Origin: Muraenolepis orangiensis | Taxonomy: Eukaryota; Chordata; Actinopteri; Gadiformes; Muraenolepididae | Reading direction: 5' to 3' | Assembly: GCA_027704905.1 (NCBI GenBank) | Contig: JANIIK010000739.1 | Span: 149,948 to 213,947, forward strand | DNA: 64,000 nt | Shown: positions 21,208 through 33,641 of the stretch, piece by piece | Numbering within the stretch: position 1 is the first letter of the stretch | Layout of the letters: the number at the start of each line of letters is the position of its first letter | Program-made: the position numbers and the translations under genes | Notes under the pieces: generated by a model | Database searches by the model: none | What the model was told of the DNA's origin: nothing | Seen by the model: the letters and a program-made list of their open reading frames with translations, nothing else

Positions 21208-22360
21208 TCTGGCATTCAGTCAGAATGAAGTAGAAACTAGTAGAAATACAAACAGCATCTGGCATTCAGTCAGAATGAAGTAGAAACTAGTAGAAATACA
21301 AACAGCATCTGGCATTCAGTCAGAATGTAGTAGAAACTAGTAGAGATACAAACAGCATCTGGCATTCAGTCAGAATGAAGTAGAAACTAGTAGAGATACA
21401 AACAGCATCTGGCATTCAGTCAGAATGTAGTAGAAACTAGTAGAGATACAAACAGCATCTGGCATTCAGTCAGAATGAAGTAGAAACTAGTAGAAATACA
21501 AACAGCATCTGGCATTCAGTCAGAATGAAGTAGAAACTAGTAGAGATACAAACAGCATCTGGCATTCAGTCAGAATGTAGTAGAAACTAGTAGAAATACA
21601 AACAGCATCTGGCATTCAGTCAGAATGAAGTAGAAACTAGTAGAAATACAAACAGTATCTGGCATTCAGTCAGAATGTAGTAGAAACTAGTAGAAATACA
21701 AACAGCATCTGGCATTCAGTCAGAATGAAGTAGAAACTAGTAGAAATACAAACAGCATCTGGCATTCAGTCAGAATGAAGTAGAAACTAGTAGAGATACA
21801 AACAGCATCTGGCATTCAGTCAGAATGAAGTAGAAACTAGTAGAAATACAAACAGCATCTGGCATTCAGTCAGAATGAAGTAGAAACTAGTAGAAATACA
21901 AACAGCATCTGGCATTCAGTCAGAATGAAGTAGAAACTAGTAGAGATACAAACAGCATCTGGCATTCAGTCAGAATGAAGTAGAAACTAGTAGAAATACA
22001 AACAGCATCTGGCATTCAGTCAGAATGAAGTAGAAACTAGTAGAAATACAAACAGCATCTGGCATTCAGTCAGAATGAAGTAGAAACTAGTAGAAATACA
22101 AACAGCATCTGGCATTCAGTCAGAATGAAGTAGAAACTAGTAGAGATACAAACAGCATCTGTCATTCAGTCAGAATGAAGTAGAAACTAGTAGAGATACA
22201 AACAGCATCTGTCATTCAGTCAGAATGAAGTAGAAACTAGTAGAGATACAAACAGCATCTGTCATTCAGTCAGAATGTAGTAGAAACTAGTAGAGATACA
22301 AACAGCATCTGTCATTCAGTCAGAATGAAGTAGAAACTAGTAGAGATACAAACAGCATGT
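21208..22360. repeat. 50-bp minisatellite, about 23 copies
   Basis: Unit ggcattcagtcagaatgaag + tagaaactagtagaaataca + aacagcatct. Very homogeneous, with biallelic-like variants (gaag/gtag, agaaat/agagat, and ggcatt/gtcatt toward the right end). Confidence 0.97.
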
Positions 22361-22404
22361 GTCTCAGCGTTGATATCAAACAGACTCAGCATGTTGTTTC
22401 ACAG

Positions 22405-22557
22405 ACCGTCCAACAGACAGTCCAGTCTTATGAGTCGGCTGTGATATCGGTTGTGGAGAAGGGACAGGCCCTGCTCTACTCCGTCCCAGACCCTACCGTC
22501 CCGGACAACATGGAGAGACTATAAGCAGACTACCGGGACCTCTGCTCAGCACCAAAC
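22405..22557 (+). pseudogene. Spectrin-repeat (nesprin-like) pseudo-exon
   Basis: Acceptor tttcacag|ACC and donor AAAC|gtaaga bound 153 bp (51 codons, phase 0). It reads TVQQTVQSYESAV...EKGQALL...DNMERL*ADYRDLC. The heptad-like pattern and wording resemble a spectrin repeat of a giant protein such as nesprin (SYNE). One in-frame TAA stands where CAA (Gln) would be expected. No neighbouring exon set is present, so I take it as a duplicated exon fragment; the parent gene is an inference. Confidence 0.6.
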
Positions 22558-22559
22558 GT

Positions 22560-22785
22560 AAGACGTGAACCCTGGAACGAGCCACGGTTCTTTCAGGGGT
22601 TTCTATTGTAGTAATAATGCTTCTAATGTCTAATGTTTGATTGGTAAATCAAGTCTATGTCCGTTGATAACTAAGTGGCGAACGCTGGTTCAGTCCCAAC
22701 CATCCTTACCAAAACGTAGGATGGTTGTGTTACAAATTCCATTTATAAAAGCTAATAAAAATCCCCTTTCCTCCTGGACCCCGTG
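22560..22785. other. No recognised feature
   Basis: Follows the pseudo-exon like intron sequence; nothing else was seen. Confidence 0.4.
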
Positions 22786-22789
22786 TGGT

Positions 22790-23085
22790 CACTGACCCTC
22801 TGGTTCCCGTTGAGTCCCCTGTGTGATGCATGTGCTGGAGCCTCCTCCCTAGCTTGAGCGGAGTGTGGAGTGTGTGTGGCCAGTTGACTCAGCCTCACCT
22901 GGCCCTGGTCAGACTGATTAGAGTCTGGGGCCGGGTGAGGCTGCGCACCGGTGGGTCCTTCAACAGTGAGCAGCATGGAGACAGCTGGCTTGAGGACCAG
23001 AGGATAACATTGTGAATCCGCTATAATGCCTATAGAGGCGGCCAACACAAGAGGAAGGGACACAGAACACCCAAGAAGGTTTAAG
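22790..23085 (+). repeat. Dispersed repeat, relative of 19490-19732
   Basis: Opposite orientation to the left copy, about 3 kb away. The minus-strand 166-codon frame across it (22752-23252) shows no family signature. Confidence 0.5.
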
Positions 23086-23166
23086 GCTCCCCTTTCACAC
23101 AGCCTCCTGTGGTGAGTTCTCCCACCTCTCTCTCCCACCTGGCTGCGGTATGCTGTTGACCCGCAG

Positions 23167-23349
23167 GTGTACCAGAGCCTGGACCGGGAGCTCCACAAGC
23201 ACATCAGCCACCGGGTCTCCCTCCAGGAGAGCCAGACGTGGCTGTCTGCCATGCAGGAGAGGCTCCAGCTCCACCACTACCAAGCCTCCCTCTGGTCTCC
23301 AGGAGTCTCTCAAGCCTCTCTGCCGGCTGAGGGCTTTTCTATCTGTTGA
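23167..23349 (+). pseudogene. Second spectrin-repeat pseudo-exon
   Basis: After acceptor tgacccgcag| the plus strand reads VYQSLDRELHKHISHRVSLQ and ESQTWLSAMQERLQLHH, again spectrin-repeat-like (a conserved Trp in ESQTWLS). The frame then continues into unlikely sequence and stops at 23347, so the 3' end is broken or frameshifted. It is probably from the same parental gene as 22405-22557. Confidence 0.55.
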
Positions 23350-23704
23350 TATCTGGTGACATCACGACGGAACAAGGCAGGGCTGAGCCAATGGGGAACT
23401 TCCAAAGCGCTTCCATCGTCATGACAGCCTGGGCTGAAAATTCTGAAGCAGCTGATCCAAACATTGGAGAACTTTAGAATGTCTGGAATTTGTAGTTTTA
23501 AACCACAAATTACTGTATTTAGTTTGCTGTAGTTTTAAACAGATTAGAACTACACATTCTTGAATAAGACATTTTTTATTTCATTATATTAGAGGACAAA
23601 TGTCATCATATGTGATTATATAAACAATAACAGCCCATCCCTAGACAAAAGGTTCTGTGTTTGAATCCCAATGTATATTGTAGGTCAAATGTGGACCCTA
23701 CCTG
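23350..23704. other. No recognised feature
   Basis: AT-rich. From about 23590 it resembles 43030-43150 and 63290-63400, the lead-in to the next unit. Confidence 0.5.
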
Positions 23705-23835
23705 CTCATTACATTACATTACATTACATTACATAACATTTCATTACATTACATTACATTACATTACAGGCATATAGCAGACACTTTGTCCAAAGTGACT
23801 TACAATAGTGCATTCATGCAGGACATGTATGTGAA
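23705..23835 (-). mobile_element. Retroposon 3' tail, reverse orientation
   Basis: The reverse complement reads gtaagtcactttggacaaag, then tgtctgctatatgcctg and (TAATG)n. It is the same tail type as at 1205-1275. It stands directly before unit 2; homologous copies precede units 3 and 4. Confidence 0.65.
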
Positions 23836-23892
23836 TTCACTTTGAGTGGTTAGTGACTAAATAACACATAGTAATACATACATAAATACTAA

Positions 23893-24110
23893 CCTTTATG
23901 ACATTAACAGTCTCAACATGCTATACAGGACCATTCAAATGAAACCCTCAGCCCTACACATCAGAATAGATCCATATACCAAGTTAGAAAGGAAGGAAGT
24001 GACACATTAAAACAGTTTAGAAAGAGCCTTCAACAGGCCGGTTGATAACAGTCCTGGGACCTGACTAATCTAACGGGCAGAGGATCAAACTCACGGCCTT
24101 AACACGCATG
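23893..24110. repeat. Conserved start of tandem unit 2
   Basis: Nearly identical to 326-540, 43377-43590 and 63624-63837. Confidence 0.85.
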
Positions 24111-24490
24111 CTACATACATACATAAAATACATACATATTATACATACATGCATACATATTATACATACATACATATTAGATATACATAATATACATCCA
24201 TGATATACATCCATATTATACATACATGCATACATATTATACATACATATTATACATACATATTATACATACATATTATACATACATGCATACATATTAT
24301 ACATAAATACATATTAGATATACATACTATACATACATGCATACATATTACACATACATACATATTATACGTACATAATATACATACATGCATACGTATT
24401 ACACATACATATTATACATACATGCATACATATTACACATACATACATATTATACATACATAATATACATACATGCATACGTATTACACA
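24111..24490. repeat. TACA-type simple-sequence tract
   Basis: Matches 541-990. It continues at 25348-25643 after a transposon insertion. Confidence 0.9.
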
Positions 24491-24492
24491 TA

Positions 24493-25345
24493 CCGTATTT
24501 TCGGGACTATAAGGCGCACTTAAAAACCGTAAATTTTCTCAAAAACCGACGGTGCGCCTTATAGTCCGGTGCGCCTTATATATGGATCAACCAATTAACG
24601 GCGCCGTGTACAACCACACAAATAAAGATCTACGATCTACGATCTACGACTCCATGCGTGCCCATATCACCGATGTTGTCAAAAAACAAGTGAAGCAAAC
24701 GAATTCGGTGCTTGCCGTCATTCCGGGTGGATTAACGAAAGAACTCCAGCCGCTCGATATTGGTGTCAACAGGGCGTTCAAAGCTAGACTGCGAGCTGCG
24801 TGGGAGAAGTGGATGACAGAAGGCGAACACACGTTCACAAAGACGGGGAGACAGCGCCGGGTTACTTACGCCACTATCTGCCAATGGATCGTGGATGCCT
24901 GGGCTGCCATATCAGTCACAACTGTGGTTCGAGCTTTCAGGAAGGCAGGAATAATCACGGAACTGCCAGACAACAGCAGCGACACTGACTCAGATAATGA
25001 CGAGATGGAGCCGGGCATGTTGGATGGCGTACTCGCCCAGCTCTTCAATTCGGACACTGAAGAAGAAGAATTCGAGGGATACGTGGACGGGTAATGAACT
25101 GAAAAAGTTAGCTTTAATATGCACTGCACATTAACGTTTGAATAACGTTCAGTTTTTGCACTGCTGGTTTGTATTGTATTAATACAGTTTGCCTGACTGA
25201 GTTACGGTATCTGACTGTTTTGTTGACTTATAATGCGTGCGCCTTATAGTCTGGTGCGTCTTATGTATGGAAAAAAATCTAAAATAGGCCATTCATTGAC
25301 GGTGCGCCTTATAGTCCGGTGCGCCTTATAGTCCCGAAAATACGG
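24493..25345 (+). mobile_element. Pogo-like DNA transposon, internally deleted
   Basis: Perfect 27-bp terminal inverted repeats (24493-24519 and 25319-25345; outer end CCGTATTTTCGGGACTATAA), flanked by TA on both sides (24491-24492 and 25346-25347), the target duplication of Tc1/mariner/pogo elements. Subterminal copies of ggtgcgccttatagtccgg occur on both sides (24550 and 25301). Length is 853 bp. Units 1, 3 and 4 lack it at this tract, so it entered unit 2 after duplication. Confidence 0.93.
24644..25094 (+). pseudogene. Pogo-like transposase, C-terminal fragment
   Basis: About 150 codons from YDSMRAHITDVVKK through VIPGGLTKELQPLDIGVNRA to the acidic end (DTEEEEFEGYVDG) and a stop at 25092. 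This is the last part of a DDE_1/pogo-type transposase: IPGGLT..LQPLD is the block around the third catalytic acid of the family. The helix-turn-helix DNA-binding part and the first catalytic aspartates are deleted. The frame is otherwise intact, which suggests a recent element. An upstream in-frame ATG (24552 or 24581) is in non-homologous sequence. It cannot transpose without an outside source. Confidence 0.85.
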
Positions 25346-25347
25346 TA

Positions 25348-25643
25348 CATATTATACATACATGCATACATATTACACATACATACATATTATACATACA
25401 TAATATACATACATGCATACGTATTACACATACATATTATACATACATGCATACGTATTACACATACATACATATTATACATACATAGTATACATACATA
25501 CCTACATATTATACATACATACATACATATTATACACACATTATACATTCATGCATATTATACATACTGTATGCACATACAAATGATACACACATACATA
25601 CATACATGCATACATACCTATTATATATACATTGTACATACAT
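25348..25643. repeat. TACA-type simple-sequence tract, continued
   Basis: Right-hand part of the tract interrupted by the pogo-like element. Confidence 0.9.
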
Positions 25644-26155
25644 TGTCACAATCGCTATTCACCCTGCCTCCACCAGAGGGCAGCATCAGCCCGTGGTAAT
25701 TCTCACCCGCACCTGCAGTGCATCTCAATCAACCTATTTAATAATTCTATTCAAGCCCACCTCCGCACACTCACTCTTCACCAGATTGTTCCTGATTATG
25801 CAGACTCTCCAGCGTTTACTTCCCAGACCGATTCCTGTTACCGACCCTGCCTGCCCCGGACCTGCCTGCCTCGACTGTTCCCCGATCTTCTGCCTGTCCC
25901 CGACTACCTCTCTGTCTGTCCCTGTCTGGTTCGTCTGCCCTACCCGGCTCCTGATCTGCTGCCTGTCCCCGACTACCTCTCTGTCTCTCCCTGTCTGGTT
26001 CGTCTGCCCTACCCGGCTCCTGATCGTCTGCCTGTCCCCGACTACCTCTCTGTCTGTCCCCGTCTGGTTCGACTGTGTGATCATTGACATTAAATATTAC
26101 AAACTGTCCTTGGTGTGCCGTGTGCTGCATTTGTGTCCAAACTCAATCCGTGACA
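25644..26155 (+). mobile_element. Solo LTR, unit 2
   Basis: TGTCACAATC...CCGTGACA, homologous to 1304-1923 but without the CTGTATAGCATCAC repeats. It has three 69-bp internal repeats. Frames of up to 225 codons over it are repeat-driven. Confidence 0.7.
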
Positions 26156-26194
26156 AACATGCATACATACATATTATACATACATACATACATA

Positions 26195-27105
26195 TTAAAA
26201 ACAATCCTTTATTCAGAATGGGGAAACTACTTAAAACCTCTGTTGAATTAAAGCTATGGTGTGTATCTCTGATGACCAGATGACCCATGTGTGTCAGACT
26301 GACTTCATGTCACTTCATAAAATACTACTTCAGGGGGATGTCCAGGTTTCTGCTCTTAGAAACATCTAAAAGTATCAAATAGAATCAAATAGTCTCAAAA
26401 GACATTCAGTATCTCTCAGGGAGATGTAGGAACTCTAGCAGGCTGGTGGTGGGAATACATTTATCATGGTTGTCTATGAGACCAAACCCTCATCACTAAA
26501 AGATGTGGTACATTAAACATATTCTGTTATCAGTGAACTGTAGTGATTCAAATGATGTCCTCTTTCAGCAGATGTGCAGCTGTGTCTCTTGAGGGACTAA
26601 ATGCTAGTGGAAATATAGGGCTGATGTTCTCATAAGAGTCTCTGGAGATTCCAGTCATAGCAGTATGTGTGCATGTCCACAAGCCAAGTCAGCGCTTACC
26701 TCTTGTGTCAAACCAGAGTCATTACCATAACGAGTGATTCCATGAACTAAACTCTGCTCAGGTCCATCTTTAATAATAGCTTACAGCTTCAGGACTAGTC
26801 TGCTTGTCATTGGGTCAGCCTGGTAGCAGACAGAGGCTAGTGTTTAGTGTTGTTCCTCTTGGCATGCTTAGCTGCCAGGATGAGGGCTGTGAGGGTGGAC
26901 CGAGGCTCGGCTCGGATTCCAAGATAGAGTCCAAGATAGAAGCTTTGTGATTATGAGGAGCCAAGTGGTGTTGTTGTGTTGAACTTTCTTGAAGGGGGTA
27001 AACAGAGCAAAGTGTATTGTGGAGTGACCAGGCTGACAAGGCCCTCCACATGGGCTGGGAGAGATGTAGCACAGAGGACAGCCACAGTTCACCACAGAGA
27101 CGAGA
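26195..27105. repeat. Conserved non-coding block A, unit 2
   Basis: Counterpart of 2010-2905; no gene recognised. Confidence 0.75.
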
Positions 27106-27410
27106 TTAGTGTTAGTTGAGTTAGTAGTTGTATAATATGTTAGTTGAGTTAGTAGTTGTATATAATATGTGTTAGTTGAGTTAGTAGTTGTATGTTATAT
27201 GTGGTATTTGAGTTAGTAGTAGTATGTTATATGTGGTAGTTGAGGTAGTAGTTGTATGTTATATGTGGTATTTGAGGTAGTTGTTGTATGTAATATATTG
27301 TAGTTCAGGTAGTTGTATATACTATGTGGTAGTTGAGGTAGTATCTGTATGTAATATATGGTGGTTTAGGTAGTTATATATAACATGTGGTAGTTGAGGT
27401 AGTAGTTGAC
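27106..27410. repeat. Degenerate satellite left of the V relic
   Basis: Variable 31-33 bp units of the gttgagttagtagttgtata type. The last unit abuts V-like codons at 27411. Confidence 0.85.
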
Positions 27411-28650
<1,240 letters not shown>

Positions 28651-29265
28651 GTAGGTAGCAGTTGTATGTCAGTAGGGTCAAGGTGAGGTACTAGTTGTAT
28701 GTTAGTAAGGTCTGGTTGAGGTACTAGTTGTATGTTATTAAGGTCTGGTTGAGGTACTAGTTGTATGTTAGTAAGGTCAAGCTGAGGTACTAGTTGTATG
28801 TTAGTAAGGTCAAGCTGAGGTACTAGTTGTATGTTAGTAAGGTCAAGCTGAGGTACTAGTTGTATGTTTGTAAGGTCAAGCTGAGGTACTAGTTATATGT
28901 TAGTAAGGTCTGGTTGAGGTACTAGTTGTATGTAAGTAAGGTCAAGTTGAGTTAGTAGTTGTATGTAATACATTAAAGTTGAGGTAGTATTAATATTTAA
29001 TATGATGTAGTTGAGGTATAAGTTGTATGTAATACATTGTAGTTGAGGTCGTAGTTGTATGTTATACGTTGTAATTGAGGTAGCATGTATTTGTGGTAAT
29101 TGAGGTGGTAGTTGTATGTAATATGTGGTAGTTGAGGTAGTAGTTGTAATATGTGGTAGTTGAGGTAGTAGTTGTGTGTATCATTTGTGGGAGTTGACAT
29201 AGTAGCTTTATATAGTATGTGTTAGTTAAGGTAGTACTTGTGTATATCATATGTGGTAGTGGAGG
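28651..29265. repeat. Satellite of the GTAAGGTCAAGCTGAGGTACTAG type
   Basis: About nine 33-bp units with core aggtcaagctgaggtactag + ttgtatgttagta, grading into gtagttgaggtagtagttgt units. It is expanded in unit 3 (46950-47785) and missing in unit 1. Confidence 0.9.
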
Positions 29266-30257
29266 TAGTCAAGCAGGCTTAGGAACAGCTTCTTCCCCTC
29301 AGCTGTCATCTCCCTGAACTCTGCACCACGAAGACAGACACCCCCCCCCTGCTGCCCCCCCCTCACTGCTGCCCCCCCCTATGCTACCGCCCCCTCTGCT
29401 GTCCCCCCCCCTGATGCTGCACCTCTGCTGTGCCCCCCCCCGGCTGCCCCCCCCCTCTGCTGTAACAACAAACTGTAAAAACAAACTGTATCACAACTAC
29501 CTTCCTCTCTATACTTTACATCTACTATATCATTCTCTAACGGACTCTGTGTGTGTGTGTGTGTGTGTGTGTCAGAAGAAACCCGCCCCCTTTCAGGTTG
29601 AGGGGGGTCTTCATACTGGGCGGGATGCTTGGGGGGGGTCTGAACGTGACCAAGTTCCATTTGTTAAGCATTCCATCCAGTAGTTTTCGTTTTGCGGGCG
29701 ATTTAGTGGGAAATTCCGGGGTTTCAATGCTGAGCTGAGGCCGTAACAATGGAAGTCAGGTGATCATCCTACACAATACTCATGTAGGGGCCATAGCCAT
29801 CCCGTGGAATCCCACGGGCAATGCGCTAGTATTTATTACTAAGATACCTGTTTACTGTACCTGCCATATAGATTTAAATCTCAACTGTTGATAGAACTGC
29901 TCCTACCCCTGTGTATACATTTAAATATACCATACATTTATATATGCTCACTTGTATATTCATTTACATTTATATATATGTATCCTGCTTTCAATAAGGG
30001 CATACCCCTGATCACTACCTGTTAAATACTCACTTAGCTGTATATACATATACCTTATTATATTATTGTGCTGCTCATATCCCATTTAATACCTAGACTG
30101 TCTTTTAACCTGTACATTAAACTGTAAATGATATTATATCACCAGCCACTTTACTGCAACATGTGCCCTCTGGTTAGATGCTCCATTATTATCACTGTAC
30201 TGTACTGTGCTGTGAAATGACACTACATTATAATCTAATCTAATCTAATCTAATCTA
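29266..30257 (+). mobile_element. LINE 3' end, unit 2
   Basis: Starts in the last codons of the ORF (caagcaggcttaggaacagc, matching the minus fragment at 15640-15660), then a C-rich stretch (29340-29460), a TG run, the segment shared with 4676-5155, a full AT-rich UTR and an (AATCT)n tail (30230-30257). The reverse transcriptase is deleted in this unit. Confidence 0.75.
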
Positions 30258-32116
30258 GTTGTATATAATATGTGTTAGTTGAGTTAGTAGTAGTATATAA
30301 TATGTGTTAGTTGAGGTAGTAGTAGTATATAATATGTGGTAGTTGAGGTAGTAGTAGTATATACCATGTGGTAGTTGAGGTAGTAGTAGTATATAATATG
30401 TGTTAGTTGAGTTAGTAGTAGTATATAATATGTGTTAGTTGAGTTAGTAGTAGTATATAATATGTGTTAGTTGAGTTAGTAGTAGTATATAATATGTGGT
30501 AGTTGAGTTAGTAGTAGTATATACTATGTGGTAGTTGAGTTAGTAGTAGTATATAATATGTGGTAGTTGAGGTAGTAGTAGTATATAACATGTGGTATTT
30601 GAGTTAGTAGTAGTATATAACATGTGGTAGTTGAGGTAGTAGTAGTATATAACATGTGGTAGTTGAGGTAGTAGTAGTATATACTATGTGGTAGTTGAGT
30701 TAGTAGTAGTATATAATATGTGGTAGTTGAGTTAGTAGTAGTATATAATATGTGGTAGTTGAGTTAGTAGTAGTATATAATATGTGGTAGTTGAGTTAGT
30801 AGTAGTATATAATATGTGGTAGTTGAGTTAGTAGTAGTATATACTATGTGGTAGTTGAGTTAGTAGTAGTATATAATATGTGGTAGTTGAGGTAGTAGTA
30901 GTATATAACATGTGGTATTTGAGTTAGTAGTAGTATATAACATGTGGTAGTTGAGGTAGTAGTAGTATATAACATGTGGTAGTTGAGGTAGTAGTAGTAT
31001 ATACTATGTGGTAGTTGAGTTAGTAGTAGTATATAATATGTGGTAGTTGAGGTAGTAGTAGTATATAACATGTGGTAGTTGAGGTAGTAGTAGTATATAA
31101 CATGTGGTAGTTGAGTTAGTAGTAGTATATAACGTGTGGTAGTTGAGTTAGTAGTAGTATATAATATGTGTTAGTTGAGTTAGTAGTAGTATATAACATG
31201 TGGTAGTTGAGGTAGTAGTAGTATATAACATGTGGTATTTGAGTAAGTAGTAGTATATAACATGTGGTAGTTGAGGTAGTAGTAGTATATAACATGTGTT
31301 AGTTGAGGTAGTAGTAGTATATAACATGTGGTAGTTGAGTTAGTAGTAGTATATAACATGTGGTAGTTGAGTTAGTAGTAGTATATAATATGTGGTAGTT
31401 GAGGTAGTAGTAGTATATAACATGTGTTAGTTGAGGTAGTAGTAGTATATACCATGTGGTAGTTGAGGTAGTAGTAGTATATAACATGTGGTAGTTGAGG
31501 TAGTAGTAGTATATAACATGTGTTAGTTTAGTTAGTAGTAGTATTTAACATGTGGTAGTTGAGGTAGTAGTAGTATATAACATGTGGTAGTTGAGGTAGT
31601 AGTAGTATATAACATGTGTTAGTTGAGTTAGTAGTAGTATATAACATGTGGTAGTTGAGGTAGTAGTAGTATATAACATGTGGTAGTTGAGGTAGTAGTA
31701 GTATATACCATGTGGTAGTTGAGGTAGTAGTATATAACATGTGGTAGTTGAGTTAGTAGTAGTATATAACATGTGGTAGTTGAGGTAGTAGTAGTATATA
31801 ACATGTGGTAGTTGAGGTAGTAGTAGTATATAACATGTGGTAGTTGAGGTAGTAGTAGTATATACCATGTGGTAGTTGAGGTAGTAGTATATAACATGTG
31901 GTAGTTGAGTTAGTAGTAGTATATAACATGTGGTAGTTGAGGTAGTAGTAGTATATAACATGTGGTAGTTGAGTTAGTAGTAGTATATAACATGTGGTAG
32001 TTGAGTTAGTAGTAGTATATACTATGTGGTAGTTGAGGTAGTAGTAGTATATAACATGTGGTAGTTGAGGTAGTAGTAGTATATAACATGTGGTAGTTGA
32101 GGTAGTATCTGTATAT
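30258..32116. repeat. 32-bp satellite array next to V2
   Basis: About 56 units of the same 32-bp family as 5156-7535, with a larger share of the gagtt variant in the left part. A multi-unit block is duplicated (30491-30720 resembles 30800-31030). Confidence 0.95.
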
Positions 32117-32272
32117 TCCATAGTGTAGAGCAGTATAAAGCTGGTTCTTGGTTGAGGCCCCTGGTTAGAGCAGCTCTGTGCTCAGTGCTCTGTGTCAGAG
32201 TCTCTTCCCCCTCAGCAGCTGCAGCAGGTTCCTGCTGTAACGACTCAGTGACTACACAGTCTGACTGAGGGA
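32117..32272. other. V2 3' flank between satellite and RSS
   Basis: Conserved counterpart of 7536-7692. Confidence 0.7.
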
Positions 32273-32300
32273 GGTTTATGTACGGCTCTCAATCACTGTG
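32273..32300 (-). promoter_or_regulatory. V2 recombination signal, 12-bp spacer
   Basis: Heptamer CACAGTG (32300-32294), spacer ATTGAGAGCCGT, nonamer ACATAAACC (32281-32273). It is base-for-base identical to the V1 signal. Confidence 0.97.
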
Positions 32301-32766
32301 TGAACACATAATCACTGTTAGGGATGTGGAGACTCTGACAGTGATAAACTGCTGCGTCTTCAGGCTGGGCTCCGGCGATGGTCAGTGAGAAGTCAGTGCT
32401 GCCTCCACTGCCACTAAACCGAGCTGGTGTTGGTGATACAAGTGTGCTTGTATATTGCATGATGAGCTTGGGGGCTTCACCGGGTTTCTGTTGGTACCAG
32501 AATATGTAATTACCATTGTAAACCGCTGGGTTGGTTTTACAGGTCAGAGTGACTCTGGATTCTGCAGTAAAAGTCACTACTGGTGGCTGGGTCACAGTCA
32601 CCTGACTGCTGGTTCCTATAGAAAACAAACAAACATAACATGGAGTCATCCAACAGAAAACACAAGCAAACACAGACGGGTGGTCCACTTGTGGATGGAG
32701 AGGAATGAACCCACCTGTTAAGGATCCACAGACCACTGTCCAGAAAAGGATGGTGAGGTGGTTCAT
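32301..32766 (-). CDS. Ig light-chain V gene V2 (leader + V exon)
   Basis: Variable domain of the second cassette. The leader exon is 32766-32715, the 99-bp intron 32714-32616, and the V exon 32615-32301, which is open to the heptamer. The same landmarks as V1 are at the same positions: Cys43, Trp57, RFSGSG, Cys110. The differences are FR1 TAESR for TAGSR, CDR1 VYNGNYIFW for VYDGDEIYW, CDR2 QYTST for ALISQ, and CDR3 LHIPNSDYV for YHQPNSVAV; leader, intron and most framework are the same. It would join J2 (or another J) by inversion and appears functional. The promoter has TATA-like and octamer-like boxes and five 39-bp units. Confidence 0.96.
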
Positions 32767-32830
32767 GGTTGCCACGGTTTCTGGGGGGTTGAGTGACAGC
32801 TCAGAGTCCTGTAGTGTTGAACTGAGAGGA

Positions 32831-32838
32831 CTTTTAAA
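32831..32838 (-). promoter_or_regulatory. V2 TATA-like box
   Basis: TTTAAAAG on the V strand, 65 nt upstream of the ATG. Confidence 0.7.
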
Positions 32839-32867
32839 CCCTCTCAGAAGCCCAGTTTCAGCTCAGC

Positions 32868-32875
32868 ATGCAAAG
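32868..32875 (-). promoter_or_regulatory. V2 octamer-like element
   Basis: CTTTGCAT on the V strand, as in V1 and V3. Confidence 0.8.
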
Positions 32876-32896
32876 CTTCCTCTGTATGGAAATGAC

Positions 32897-33091
32897 CTGT
32901 TTCCACTCATCACACTGGGGGTGAGAGTGAACCACCTGTTTCCACTCATCACACTGGGGGTGAGAGTGAACCACCTGTTTCCACTCATCTCACTGGGGGT
33001 GAGAGTGAACTACCTGTTTCCACTCATCACACTGGGGGTGAGAGTGAACCACCTGTTTCCACTCATCTCACTGGGGGTTAGGGTGAATGCA
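32897..33091. repeat. 39-bp promoter minisatellite of V2, 5 copies
   Basis: Five units; three junctions carry CACCTG, and one has TACCTG, which destroys the E-box. Confidence 0.95.
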
Positions 33092-33564
33092 TACATTCTG
33101 GGAGGACCTCTGTATCTCTTCTACATTCACACTTTATGGAATACGATGTGGATTTAGCTGCAAACAATCAGAATTCATCATCCGTGACTTTTTCCAATTC
33201 ATGTTTTTCTTGGTTTGTTTGACATTCTTAAATGTTCTACTTCTTTAAAAAAATACAAATGTGCTAGTTTCTTTAAAAACATAATAATGTATAGTAGTAT
33301 TATCTTTGTAATTAATTTATCTATATTTCACTTTCATCTTAATTAAGTTAGGTGAGTGCACTTGAGATAATGGGATAATCAAATGTCTTTAAAATATTTT
33401 ATAATAATTTAATAATACATGCAGAATAAATACAATCCATACCTTCAAACACTTAGTAAAAGTAACTAACCAGGGCTTGAGTTGATCAAATGTGAATTCC
33501 TTCATAGTTTCCTGTGATAAGTTAGTGTCTATGTGTCAGTGAGATGTGTCTTCAATGGGAGGGA
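33092..33564. other. V2-J2 intergenic spacer
   Basis: AT-rich counterpart of 8590-9070; nothing recognised. Confidence 0.6.
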
Positions 33565-33603
33565 GGTTTTTGTACAGACTCTTATTGAGGATGTATCACT
33601 GTG
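33565..33603 (+). promoter_or_regulatory. J2 recombination signal, 23-bp spacer
   Basis: GGTTTTTGT (33565-33573), 23-bp spacer, CACTGTG (33597-33603). Confidence 0.97.
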
Positions 33604-33641
33604 GTACACTTTTGGTGGAGGCACCAAACTCACCGTTGACT
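33604..33641 (+). CDS. Ig light-chain J segment J2
   Basis: A 38-bp segment encoding YTFGGGTKLTVD with donor T|GTAAGT at 33642. The first codon is TAC (Tyr), as in J3 and unlike J1. Confidence 0.97.

Noticed and set aside
22752..23252. 166-codon minus frame
   Set aside because: Covers a dispersed repeat and the antisense of a spectrin-like exon; no domain.
25606..26283. 225-codon frame in unit 2
   Set aside because: It spans simple repeats and the solo LTR with 69-bp repeats; not maintained in unit 1.
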